Source: Edaphobacter lichenicola
GTDB taxonomy: Bacteria > Acidobacteriota > Terriglobia > Terriglobales > Acidobacteriaceae
Reading direction: 5' to 3'
Assembly: GCF_014201315.1 (NCBI RefSeq)
Contig: NZ_JACHDY010000002.1
Span: 1,116,001 to 1,180,000 of the forward strand
Length of the DNA: 64,000 nt
Part shown: positions 26,141 through 35,200 of the stretch, piece by piece
How the letters are laid out: each line of letters opens with the position of its first letter
Position numbering within the stretch: position 1 is the first letter of the stretch
The notes under the pieces: model-generated
Told to the model about the DNA's origin: nothing
Database searches by the model: none
Seen by the model: only the letters and a program-made list of their open reading frames with translations
Translations under genes and position numbers: made by a program

Positions 26141-26147
26141 GACCAGG

Positions 26148-26492
26148 GTGGAACGGAAGCGGGTGGCGGGACGGTTTGTGCGACAGGGACTGGACGGGGA
26201 CGGTGGAGTTCAGGGGGCAGGAGACAAAGGTGCAGGAGCTGATGGTGCTACTGCGAAGGGTCCGCGGCCGAAGTTCTGCAGGACGTTTACGCGGGCTCGG
26301 GTGGCGGAGGCGCTGCCGGAGATTGTGGAGCGGTTTGTGGAGGAGGCTAAGAAGGGCAGCATTGCGCACACAAAGATGCTGGCCAATCTGGGAGGCCTGG
26401 ACAAAGGCGAGATGCCGGAGGCGACAAAGCGGCGAGGAAAGAGCGTTGTAGGGAAGCTGCTGGAGAAGATGGCTCGCGAGCCGGAGGAGTAG
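26148..26492 (+). CDS. Small basic cluster protein, possible small terminase
   Basis: 114 residues from a GTG at 26148 with GGAGGAG seven bases upstream. A Gly-rich N-terminus, then a helical segment ARVAEALPEIVERFVEEAKK and MLANLGGLDK, and a basic C-terminus. It sits at the head of the virion genes where a small terminase often lies, but no terminase signature is seen. Treat the role as a guess. Confidence 0.6.
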   Translation: MERKRVAGRFVRQGLDGDGGVQGAGDKGAGADGATAKGPRPKFCRTFTRARVAEALPEIVERFVEEAKKGSIAHTKMLANLGGLDKGEMPEATKRRGKSVVGKLLEKMAREPEE

Positions 26493-26534
26493 GTAAGGCG
26501 GATTCCTGGGTGGTCGGGGGTTGTTCCGCGGTGA

Positions 26535-26595
26535 TTTGTAACTGATCTTGATCGGTGTGAGATTTATTTGTAATCGATATTGATCGTTATGAGAT
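26535..26595. repeat. 29-bp imperfect direct repeat with GATC cores
   Basis: TTTGTAACTGATCTTGATCG and TTTGTAATCGATATTGATCG, each continued to TGAGAT, start at 26535 and 26567; 24 of 29 positions agree. The 32-base spacing is about three helical turns, suggesting a pair of protein-binding sites upstream of the protease gene. Confidence 0.6.
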
Positions 26596-26727
26596 CGAGC
26601 GCGGGAGAGCGTGGTGGGGATGTCCCTGCTGGGCGTGCCGGTTGAGAAAAAAGGCAGCCGCGCACGTTCGCGGGGACGGTAGTAGTGGTGTGGTTCGTTG
26701 GGCGAAGGAAAAAATACAGGAGGTGCA

Positions 26728-27366
26728 ATGGGACACTCGGAGGGGCTTCATCGGCGAAGTGCTGGGCTTGCTGGATGGTCGGAGCTTGCAGGCAGGCGGG
26801 ATGGTTTGCGGGGTGCGGCGGGCCTGGAGATGCGGGCGATGGCGGTGGAGTTTCCGGTAGTGCACGGACATCCGAACCGATTGCCGTTTGAAGGAGTGTT
26901 GACGCTGGTGGATGTGGCGAGCGATAAGGCTCCCAGTGGTGCGAAGGGGCACCGGGTGGTGCTGACGCGTGCGGCTGCGGAGGCTGCGCTGCCAAGTCTG
27001 CTGGGGATGGCTGTCGACTACAAGGCGGGGTGGGATGGACATGATGCGCGACAGAAGTGCGGCATCATTACAGCCGCTGAGTTGGACGGACAGAAGCTGA
27101 TGGTTGCGGGTTACTTGTTTGCGCGGGACTTTCCGGAGATGGAGGCGAAGATCCAGGGGAGCGGAGCTACGTCAAACTTGATGGGGATGAGCTATGAGCT
27201 GGCGGATGCACATGTGGCGGATATGCGGGCGCAGGTGTGGACTCTGACTCGTGCGACCTTTACCGGGGCTGCGATTCTGCTGCGGGAGAAGGCCGCTTAT
27301 CGGAGTACGAGCTTTCGTGTGAAGCGGCCGGCTTCGGTTGGGCGACGGGTGGCTGTGGCTCGGTAA
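26728..27366 (+). CDS. Putative prohead (capsid maturation) protease
   Basis: 212 residues from the ATG at 26728, with AGGAGG four bases upstream. The core resembles head-maturation proteases: PFEGVLTLVDVASDKAPSG, then GHDARQKCGIITAAELDG, LMVAGYLFARDFPEM and NLMGMSYEL, with a conserved His in GHD and Ser in GMSYE that could form the active site. Position supports it: just before scaffold-like and capsid genes. I have no alignment, so the family is inferred. Confidence 0.5.
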   Translation: MGHSEGLHRRSAGLAGWSELAGRRDGLRGAAGLEMRAMAVEFPVVHGHPNRLPFEGVLTLVDVASDKAPSGAKGHRVVLTRAAAEAALPSLLGMAVDYKAGWDGHDARQKCGIITAAELDGQKLMVAGYLFARDFPEMEAKIQGSGATSNLMGMSYELADAHVADMRAQVWTLTRATFTGAAILLREKAAYRSTSFRVKRPASVGRRVAVAR

Positions 27367-27374
27367 ATAGCGGA

Positions 27375-27437
27375 AAGACAACTGCGTGCTGCGCACATGG
27401 CGCGATCTGCCACAGGAGGCAGACCGCCTTCGGCGCC
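27375..27437 (+). repeat. Two-hairpin dispersed repeat (family H), copy B
   Basis: Lies exactly in the gap between the protease and the next gene. Core GATCTGCCACAGGAGGC; hairpins GCGCacatgGCGC and GCCttcGGC, shorter than in the other copies but still paired. Confidence 0.85.
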
Positions 27438-27455
27438 TAAACGAATGAGGGGACG

Positions 27456-27839
27456 ATGAGTTTTATAAGTGTGATGGAGACGATTGGGAAGGGCTTTGCC
27501 AAGGGGCTGAAGTGGGCGGTGGAGTATGCGGTTCCGGTGGAGAAGCTGGTTGGGCTTCTGTTTCCGGTTGCTGCTCCGATTGCGAATGAGGTGGCCGATG
27601 CTACTTCGCTGATTCAGACGGCGGTGCTGCTGGTGGAGCAGAAGTATGCGGCCTCCGGCGCGCAGAGCGGCACGGGTGCACAGAAGCTTTCTGAGGTTCT
27701 GCTGCTGACTGAGCAGGCGGTGACTGCGCTGTTGGCGAAGGCAGGCATTACTGCTGACAGTAGCTACATCGCGAATGTGGTCTCTGCCGTAGTGGCGATT
27801 CTGAATGTGCAGAATGGCCAGGGCTCGGTTGCGGCCTAA
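27456..27839 (+). CDS. Small phage-cluster protein with hydrophobic segments (holin-like)
   Basis: 127 residues; GAGGGG precedes the ATG. Hydrophobic stretches VEKLVGLLFPVAAPIANEV and IANVVSAVVAILNVQ could be membrane-active. The pattern of a short hydrophobic N-terminus followed by an Ala-rich helix recalls the small protein at 44317. Function unknown; holin-like is a suggestion from composition. Confidence 0.6.
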   Translation: MSFISVMETIGKGFAKGLKWAVEYAVPVEKLVGLLFPVAAPIANEVADATSLIQTAVLLVEQKYAASGAQSGTGAQKLSEVLLLTEQAVTALLAKAGITADSSYIANVVSAVVAILNVQNGQGSVAA

Positions 27840-27889
27840 GACGAGATTCAGTGGGTGGACTGATTAACCGAAGAGAAAGGCGAAAGAGC

Positions 27890-28321
27890 ATGGAGATGGA
27901 ACTGGAGATGAAAGACGAGCTGGGAAGCACGGTGGAGCGTTTGGCTGCCGCGGCTGGTTTGCTGGAGCAGGCGGTCGAGAGGCTGGCACAGCGGCAGAAC
28001 GACTTTGCCATGGATGCCGAGGCTTCGATTGGCCGGATCGTCGCAACTGTCGAGAGACAGCGTGAGGCAGAGCTGGAGGAGAAGCTGGCTGCTGCGGAGG
28101 CTCAGATTGCTGAGTTGAAGGCCGCTGCTGCTTCTGTGCCTGCTGAGGTTACACATGGACGGAAGACCCTTCCTGTATCCATGGCGAACCTGCTGGCGAA
28201 GCAGGGAGTAACGGTGGATACGATGGAGGCCGGAGCTGTCGATGCTGCGCTGGTGAGTTTGAGCGTGGAGCAGCGGATTGCGGTGAAGGCTCAGTTGATG
28301 CGGTCTGGCTTGCTGGCTTAG
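27890..28321 (+). CDS. Coiled-coil scaffold-like protein
   Basis: 143 residues from the ATG at 27890. Strongly helical and charged; a coiled coil covers about 5-90 (LGSTVERLAAAAGLLEQAVE, EAELEEKLAAAEAQIAELKA). A compact C-terminal part ends AQLMRSGLLA. Directly upstream of the capsid gene, the standard place for a scaffolding protein. Confidence 0.6.
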   Translation: MEMELEMKDELGSTVERLAAAAGLLEQAVERLAQRQNDFAMDAEASIGRIVATVERQREAELEEKLAAAEAQIAELKAAAASVPAEVTHGRKTLPVSMANLLAKQGVTVDTMEAGAVDAALVSLSVEQRIAVKAQLMRSGLLA

Positions 28322-28323
28322 AT

Positions 28324-28389
28324 CAACAGCAAATGCGTGCTGCGCGCACGGCGCGATCTGCCACAAGAGGCTGACGCGCCTTCGGCGCC
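28324..28389 (+). repeat. Two-hairpin dispersed repeat (family H), copy C
   Basis: Between the scaffold-like and capsid genes. Hairpins CGCGCacgGCGCG and GCGCCttcGGCGC around the core GATCTGCCACAAGAGGCTGA. Confidence 0.85.
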
Positions 28390-28409
28390 AGTGATGAGTT
28401 TTCTAGATG

Positions 28410-28440
28410 GGCGCGGCTCTGGCTGTGCCTTTTTTGTTTT
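28410..28440 (+). terminator. Terminator-like hairpin before the capsid gene
   Basis: Stem GGCGCGGC/GCTGTGCC with two G-U pairs, loop TCTG (28410-28429), then TTTTTTGTTTT. It ends 14 bases before the capsid ATG, so it may attenuate rather than end the operon. Confidence 0.65.
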
Positions 28441-28453
28441 GAAAGGGAGAAAG

Positions 28454-29425
28454 ATGAACGCGAAGTTTACCGATATTAATGGCGCTGCAGATTTCATTGG
28501 ACCTGGCGCGATTGAAGTTCCGCTGTATCAGACAGAGATTCTGGACCTGGTTCAGCGGCGTGGGATCTTTGGCCGCCGAATCAAGCAGGTTCCTGCAACC
28601 GGCCATCCTTCACGCTACTTTGAAGAGACTGCGATTCCGTCGCCTTCGGCTTCGGCTGGATTCGTCGATCCGCGCAATATCGTTGCGCCGCTGGTGAGCC
28701 CGACTCGCGTGGAACGCAGTGTTCCACTGAAGGCCCTGGTTGCGCAGATCAACTACAACCTGTTCGATATCGAGCTTGGCCAGCAGCAGAGCCAGTTTGC
28801 TTATCTGCAGGCGAAGGATCTTGCCGATACTGTTGACGGCGTTCTGCGTACGCATGACGTTGCTCTGTGGAACGGCAGCGATACCAGCCTCAGTTCGCCT
28901 ACGACTGCGCAGTATTTTGGCGCGGGTGCGCAGATTGCTGCGGGCGGCAACACGGTTTCGATCGGCACCAACCAGAGCATCGTCGATGGCTTCAAGTCGA
29001 CCATTGCCCAGATGGTTTCGAACAGCTCGTTTGGCGTTCGTCCTACTGCGATCTATGCCAATCCTGTGCTGCTCGATCTGATCGATCGCGAGATGAAGGC
29101 GGAGTTCAACGTGGTTCTGCAGAGCAAGGAGATCGCTGCCGGTTTTAGCGTAAAGACTCTTTCGACTCAGGCGGGCGATATTCCGCTGATTCCTGAGTGG
29201 ACGCTGAGCTATACCGGCACTCCCGGTTCTGGTTCGGCTGTGCTTCCGGCTTACATCGTGACCGAGGACTTGATCGAATACCACTGGTTGAGCGATCCGA
29301 ATCCTCGCATCTTCCAACTCGGCGTCCCTGGTTCGCTGGCTTCGCAGTATGTGGTTGTGAAGTTTGGCGGCGTTGTTGTAAAGGGCGCTAACTATGCACA
29401 CTACCAGGTTCTGGTTGACCGCTAG
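28454..29425 (+). CDS. Major capsid protein, HK97-like
   Basis: 323 residues from the ATG at 28454 with GGGAG upstream. Features of HK97-fold capsids: an N-arm with EVPLYQTEILDLVQRRG, FEETAIPSPSASAGF, a spine-helix region, a substantial central domain with ALWNGSDTSLSSPT, TAIYANPVLLDLIDREM (a typical P-domain helix), and a final beta region with AYIVTEDLIEYHWLSDP. The family is inferred from these and from the neighbours (scaffold-like before, connectors after). Confidence 0.8.
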   Translation: MNAKFTDINGAADFIGPGAIEVPLYQTEILDLVQRRGIFGRRIKQVPATGHPSRYFEETAIPSPSASAGFVDPRNIVAPLVSPTRVERSVPLKALVAQINYNLFDIELGQQQSQFAYLQAKDLADTVDGVLRTHDVALWNGSDTSLSSPTTAQYFGAGAQIAAGGNTVSIGTNQSIVDGFKSTIAQMVSNSSFGVRPTAIYANPVLLDLIDREMKAEFNVVLQSKEIAAGFSVKTLSTQAGDIPLIPEWTLSYTGTPGSGSAVLPAYIVTEDLIEYHWLSDPNPRIFQLGVPGSLASQYVVVKFGGVVVKGANYAHYQVLVDR

Positions 29426-29464
29426 AGCTTCTTCTGTTTTTGACTGGTTTGATTGATAACTGCG

Positions 29465-29502
29465 GGGACCGGTGCTATTTTGTGCCGGTCCCTGTTGCTT
29501 TT
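29465..29502 (+). terminator. Terminator-like hairpin before the connector gene
   Basis: Perfect stem GGGACCGG/CCGGTCCC (29465-29472, 29485-29492) with a 12-base loop, then TGTTGCTTTT. The GAGAGAGGG ribosome-binding site of the next gene follows immediately. Confidence 0.7.
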
Positions 29503-29516
29503 GAGAGAGGGATGCG

Positions 29517-30140
29517 ATGGGCTATTTGTTGCCGACGGAGTATGTGCAGTATGGGCTGACGGCAGAGACTACGGATGACTGGGTGACGATGGCTTCCGCG
29601 CTGATGGAGTCTTATTGTCGGCGGCCTAGTCTGCTAGTGACGCAGTATGTGGAGCGAATGCGGTTGACTGCCGGCGCGCAGACGGTGCGGCTGAGCTATC
29701 GTCCGCTGGCGGCTGCGGTTGGAGCTGCTTCGGCGCTGGTTGGGGTGAGGGTTCGGTTTGCAAGACCGCGCAGGGGAGAATTGCCCGATCCGTTTCATGA
29801 GCAGATTGCGTGGGCGTTCAGCGTGCCGGGGAGCTGGAGTGCCTTGGATGTGACGACGGTCGATGTGAATCAGACGACGGCTGAGCTTACGTTTCCCAGG
29901 AACTTTCTGGGGATCGACTACAACGAGGTTGAGGTGACCTACACTTCAGGGCTGGTGACGGTGCCCGATGCGGTGAAGGTGGCTTGCGTGCAGATTGTGA
30001 AGAATGCACAGGCGACGCCGGGGACGAATGTGAAACAGACCAAGATGGACACGATGTGGATGCAGTACTTCAGCAGCTCGCTCATCGACCCTCAGGTGCA
30101 GATGCTGCTGAAGCCCTATGTCGCAGAGAGGCTCGGGTGA
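29517..30140 (+). CDS. Head-tail connector-like protein (gp6-type)
   Basis: 207 residues. The opening LLPTEYVQYGLTAETTDDWV followed by MESYCRRPSLL, and the ending helices VKVACVQIVKNAQ, resemble gp6-like head-completion/connector proteins that bind under the portal. Located straight after the capsid gene as in many siphoviruses. Confidence in the class is moderate. Confidence 0.6.
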   Translation: MGYLLPTEYVQYGLTAETTDDWVTMASALMESYCRRPSLLVTQYVERMRLTAGAQTVRLSYRPLAAAVGAASALVGVRVRFARPRRGELPDPFHEQIAWAFSVPGSWSALDVTTVDVNQTTAELTFPRNFLGIDYNEVEVTYTSGLVTVPDAVKVACVQIVKNAQATPGTNVKQTKMDTMWMQYFSSSLIDPQVQMLLKPYVAERLG

Positions 30141-30144
30141 GGCG

Positions 30145-30567
30145 ATGGGAGATGCATCGATAAGGGCGTTGCGGACGGCGGAGGTGTTGTTGCGATCCTG
30201 CGGGGGGCGGTCTGTGTTTCTGCGGATGCCGGCACTGGCGAGTTCGGGCGACACGACAGAGCAGCTGGGGCTGGCTGTGCCGACGTTTCAGGATGTGGCG
30301 CTGGTGCCGGTGGTGTTTCGGAAGGCACGGGCTACTTTGGCTAATGGTAAAGCGGCTAAGAGCGAGCTGTTTGTTTCGGCTACGGCGGTGAACGCGCTGG
30401 TGGGATCGATGGGATATTCGGCTGCGAATGTCTTGTTTGCCACGGCGTTCGGAGTGCTGATCGACGACATGCTGCTGGAGATTGAATCAGCTTCGGAGTC
30501 GGAGGTGGGCGGCGCTACCTATGTCTATCGGCTTGTGCTGCGGGCACCGTTGGCGTTGATGGTTTAG
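30145..30567 (+). CDS. Head-completion/neck-like protein
   Basis: 140 residues from the ATG at 30145, four bases after the connector stop. It contains RMPALASSGDTTEQLGLAVP and a hydrophobic middle GYSAANVLFATAFGVLIDDM. Beta-rich ending typical of small neck proteins. Assigned by position; no signature recognised. Confidence 0.5.
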   Translation: MGDASIRALRTAEVLLRSCGGRSVFLRMPALASSGDTTEQLGLAVPTFQDVALVPVVFRKARATLANGKAAKSELFVSATAVNALVGSMGYSAANVLFATAFGVLIDDMLLEIESASESEVGGATYVYRLVLRAPLALMV

Positions 30568-30603
30568 TTGCGGCGTAAATGCCACTGGAAAGGTTACAGA
30601 TAA

Positions 30604-31116
30604 ATGCAGAATGCTAGAGATACGTTTTATGTCACGCTGCGGGACAGGCTGGCGGCGGTGAATCCGGCACGAACGATCGTACTGCGCGGGGTGATACGGC
30701 CTGGCGTGCTGGTGGAGGAGAACGAGCTGGCTTCTGCGACTGTGCCGGTGAATGCGTTTTGCCTGCACTGGACGGGGCTTAGCGTGGATGCGCAGGGGGC
30801 GCTGCCGCTGGCCACGATGACTTGCGAGATCAGCTATGCGACGGATGGCGACTCTGGCAACGGCGGAATGGATCGGGGGCGGTTGCTGTCGGCGATGGAT
30901 GCAGAGCTGGTGGCGGCGGTGAGTGCGGCTCCGCAGAGTGTGACGAAGAGGAACTATGTTGGCGCGGCGGGCGGGTCGGGGCTGGCTCCGGTGGCAATGG
31001 GGACGAATGTGTTCTGGGGTGACGCTGCGTTTGGGGCTGCGGTGGTGAACACGGAGCGGCTGGAGCGTGTGGCTACGGTCGAGGTGTTTTGCTACCAGGA
31101 AGCGGGTGAGCTGTGA
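30604..31116 (+). CDS. Tail-completion/terminator-like protein
   Basis: 170 residues. DTFYVTLRDRLAAVNPARTI at the start, then a beta-rich body and VATVEVFCYQEAGEL at the end. The size, the place between neck and tail genes and the N-terminal helix fit a tail terminator. Its stop overlaps the next start (GTGA), so the two are translationally coupled. Confidence 0.5.
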   Translation: MQNARDTFYVTLRDRLAAVNPARTIVLRGVIRPGVLVEENELASATVPVNAFCLHWTGLSVDAQGALPLATMTCEISYATDGDSGNGGMDRGRLLSAMDAELVAAVSAAPQSVTKRNYVGAAGGSGLAPVAMGTNVFWGDAAFGAAVVNTERLERVATVEVFCYQEAGEL

Positions 31117-32105
31117 GCACGACGGTTACTGCGGTTGGTCTGGTGGGGGCGGTGGCTCCGGTGACGCGGAGGGTGAGGGCTTACTTTGCTCCGGTGAATC
31201 GGGCGGCGGGAGCGCCTACGGTGTTCGATGCGGCGCATAGCGGGACGTTTGCGTTGAGCTCGCCGCCGGCGCCATGGGTGGATCTGGGATGGTGCACCAA
31301 GTTCGCCAGGAAGAGCGAGACGAAGATTGGCGCACTGACGACGGGGGCTCCGGCGGTGGTGCAGAGCCAGGTGGTGACGCAGGTGGAGGCGACGTTGCAG
31401 CTCGAATTTGAGAGCTGGGGGAAGCTGCAGCTGGCGCTGGCTGCGGGGTCGCAGCAGATGAACCTGCTGCAGACTGCGACTGGAGCCGCTGCGAATGGGA
31501 GTGGGGGCAGGGCGGCACAGGCTGTTTTGCTGACTGGAGCGGCTGCATCGACGGCGACTGCTTTGAATGTAGGGGCCGCGGCGGCGGCGCAGTTTGAGGT
31601 TGGGCAGCTGGTGTCGGTCGATGAGGACTATGTGGCGCAGGTGGGATTTGTTGGGAGCGGGGTTAGCGCGGCGTATGTTAGCTCGCCGGCTTCGGTGGCG
31701 AACGACATCAATTACATTCGGCGGGTTTCGTTGAATGTGGGGCGGGTGGTGTCGATTGCCAACGGAGTGCTGCAGTTGGGAGCGCCGCTGCTGGCGGGAG
31801 CACCGCCTTCGGGGATGCAGGTAAGTCCGCTGATGGGGTTTGTCGATCGTGAGGGCGGCGGATTTTTTCAGGAGTGGTCGGGGCTGTTTGTGATGGATGG
31901 AGAGCAGGGAGACCGGGTGATCTACCACTATCCGCGGCTGCAGGCGATGCAGGGCTCGGCGGAGATGGCGGAGGCGCTGGCAGGACCGTTAGAGAAGGTG
32001 AAACTGGCGGGAGCGTTTCGCGCGCTGCCGGTGAAGGACGCTAACGACGGCGAGACGGTTTTGTGCTTCCGCAGTTATCTGCCGGGAGCGATGCGGGCTG
32101 TTTAG
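31113..32105 (+). CDS. Tail-tube-like structural protein
   Basis: 330 residues from a GTG at 31113. Rich in Ala, Gly, Val and Thr with beta-strand pattern; RRVRAYFAPVNRAAGAPTVF near the start, ending FRALPVKDANDGETVLCFRS. The composition and position suggest the major tail protein. No tape-measure gene follows, which is unusual. Confidence 0.5.
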   Translation: MSTTVTAVGLVGAVAPVTRRVRAYFAPVNRAAGAPTVFDAAHSGTFALSSPPAPWVDLGWCTKFARKSETKIGALTTGAPAVVQSQVVTQVEATLQLEFESWGKLQLALAAGSQQMNLLQTATGAAANGSGGRAAQAVLLTGAAASTATALNVGAAAAAQFEVGQLVSVDEDYVAQVGFVGSGVSAAYVSSPASVANDINYIRRVSLNVGRVVSIANGVLQLGAPLLAGAPPSGMQVSPLMGFVDREGGGFFQEWSGLFVMDGEQGDRVIYHYPRLQAMQGSAEMAEALAGPLEKVKLAGAFRALPVKDANDGETVLCFRSYLPGAMRAV

Positions 32106-32226
32106 CGGATCAACACAAGCCTGTGGGGGTTGGAGCGGGGCAACCGGGGACTACTTCCGGCAACGAGCTGCGCCGAGGGACCGTGCTCGCGGCGAACGAA
32201 AGTGAACAGGAACGAGGAGAACAGAG

Positions 32227-35200
32227 ATGCATTGGAAGCCTAAGGGATGGACGCTGATCGGGATGCTGCTGCTGGCAGCTCCGGGCGCGATGACGGTGAT
32301 GAAGGTGGCCGCTGCGGCACAGGCGACGACACCGAACACAATTGCTACTACGCAGGTTACAGATACGATCTACCGCGGAGACGGGACGCTGGCGAATGGG
32401 AGCGTGATTGTGAGCTGGCAGGCCTTTACCGCCGCGAGCGGGCAGGCTGTGCCGAGCGGCACCACTTCGGCTACGATCACGAACGGAGCTCTGAGTCTGG
32501 CCCTGGTTCCGAATGCGGGGTCGACGCCGATTGGGACCTACTATACGGCGGTGTATCACCTGGATGATGGGACGGTCAGCCGGCAGTTCTGGGTGGTTCC
32601 TGTAAGCCAGGCTCCGGTGCAGGTGAGCACGATCGAGAGCACGGTGCTTCCTACCTCGGTGGCGATGCAGACGGTGAGCAAGAACTATGTGGACACGGCG
32701 ATTGCAGCCGCGGTGACGGGACATCCGCTGGATAGCACGAATCCGTTTGTCGAGAAGGCGGGGGATACGATGACTGGACCGCTGGTGCTACCGGGCGACC
32801 CGACTACTTCGAACCAGGCGGCTGATAAGCACTATGTCGATGTGAATGTGACCGGCGTTGCGGCGGGGCTGGGACAGAAGGTTTCGACGGTGCCGGCAGC
32901 GACCCAGGTTGTGGTGCAGCCTTTGGGGACGCAGCTGCAGGTGAATAACCTGAATGGCGATGAGTATGCGAGCCAATATGTAACCGGTCTGGGCGGCAAC
33001 GGAATTGCAAATGCGGTGACGAGTCCTGATTGCGCGAGCGGCTGCGAGGTGAAGGTAGAACACAGCTATCCGGTGGGCGAGAACTATGCGGCGAGTACAT
33101 GGAATAGTGGCGCAGGAGGAACCCATATCGAGGATGACAGGAACGGACAGCGACGCGATACCTACTTCAACCCGACGAGTTCGGTCGAGGCCGGAGTTGA
33201 TGCCGGTCAGGTCATCGATGTGACTTCGACCCGGAACTCCCAGGCCGAGTTTGCGGCGGGAGGGTCATCGGATCCGAACTCCTATGCGCTGTCGATCGTT
33301 CATCGCGGCGTGACGGGGGGGTCCAATCTGTTTGCAGCGGGGATCGGAAGTGTTCCTTACTTCAAGACGAACTATAACGCGATGAACGTAGAGGGCGAGT
33401 ACAACACGCTGGGTCAGCATGTTCTGGATTCGCAGGCAATCAACTGCTATGGGGTTGGCGATTGTCTGATGGGATCGCAGATCCTGACCTCGTCGGGGGG
33501 ATTCCGCGATGAGGCAGATGAGGGCGCGCACCCCTACGATATTCAGATTCAGGAGGATTTCAACGTCTTCCAGGGAGTCTGTAGCGCGGGGTGTTCTCCG
33601 GGATCTACGGTGGTGACGGTAGGTTCCATTCAGGCGGCGGGGACGCAGGGTGAGGGGCGATATCTGATCGACAAGAATCCGGCGAAGACGATTACGATTG
33701 GGGTGTTGACGGGTGGAACGGGCCAGGTGAACTTTGGTCCGGGTCCGATCGCGACCTTCAGTGGGACGAACTTTCCGGTGAGCGTGTTTCTGGCGACGGC
33801 ACAGGTGATACCGTCTCAGGCAAACAACACCGCTCCGGGAGCAGTGACGGTGGCGATTGCGACGACCGGGGTGACGGCTGGATTCGCGACGAGTACGGCC
33901 GCGATTCCGAGTCCAAGTGGGGTGGCCTGCCTTATGGACCCTCCTATCAAGACTTCAACCACGAACTACGAGATGGCGAACTACTCGGTGGTGGATGGAA
34001 CACACCTGCAGATGACTTTGAATAAGCCGCATTATGCCGGGACCACGATTGCGTTTGGGGGGTTGTGCGGATATGGGCTGGAACAGACGGTGGATACGGT
34101 GGGGGCGATCCGGCAGGTGTTTCCTGTCGTCGGGTCTTACTCAACGACGGGTCTGTACTATGCAGGCTCGCTGACTTCGATTGTGGGCGTGCAGAAGAAC
34201 ACCAGCGGCTTTTTGAATGTGTCGCTAGCGATTTCCGCGATTGCCAGGAGCAATGGTGTGGTTACGGTTACGACGGCGGGTTCGTTGCCGGTGGATGTGA
34301 ATGGATTGAACATGACCATCTCGGGTGTGGCGGACCAGAGCTACAACGGTAACTTCGTTGTGACTACTACTGGGTCGAACACGTTGACGTTCTCAGAGAC
34401 GGGCGCCAACAGTACGAGCACGGGCGGTACTGTGTCCAAGGTGACGGGGGGATATGTTTTGTATCCCATGGCCGAGGTGCTGGGAGTATTTGATACGGCG
34501 ACGAAGAGCGTGGATGGGCAACTGACGCTGGCGCCGAACACTGTCGCCTGGGCCGTGAACGATTCTCTGGAAGAGCCGCATTATTATCAGCAGCGAGTTG
34601 CGCCGGATGTGTCCTTCATTGGACAGTGGACGCCTCGTGCTACGGTGGGGCAGACGGCGGGAGTTGAGTATGAGAACAATGTAGGCCCCGGTGTGAGCGG
34701 GTGGACGGTTTCGAATAACGTCTCTGCGTCCAACTATCTGGGCAATGGTGGAACCCATACTGAGCCGGGTTATGCCTACGTCGTGCAGGGGATCTGGCAA
34801 CGGACGATGGATGTGCAGGCGGGAGAGCAGAGTGTGTTCTCAGTTCACTGCAACTCTCATGGGTGTGGGAACTGGAACTCCGGCTACGATCTTTTTGAGT
34901 TGGACAGCAGTGCCGGGTCGGATTCGGTCTCCTTCCAGCCGACGACGAGTACGCTGCATATGAACCTGCGAGGCACGAACTATCAGTTCAGCCCACAGGC
35001 GTTTACAGCAGGGACGATCAATGCGGGGACGGTGAATGCGACGACATTGAATGGCACTGTGGGTGCGGCGCAGCTTCCGTTGTTTGGAGCTTCGGGTACG
35101 ACTCACTCTCCTGGTGCGGTTCCTGATCCTGGCGCGACGGCGGGTACAGCACGCTATCTGCGGGAGGATGGGACGTGGTCAGTTCCTGCAGGTTCGACCG

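Noticed and set aside
26148-26492. Confident small-terminase call
   Set aside because: Position fits, but no HTH or oligomerisation signature is visible, so it is only mentioned as a possibility.
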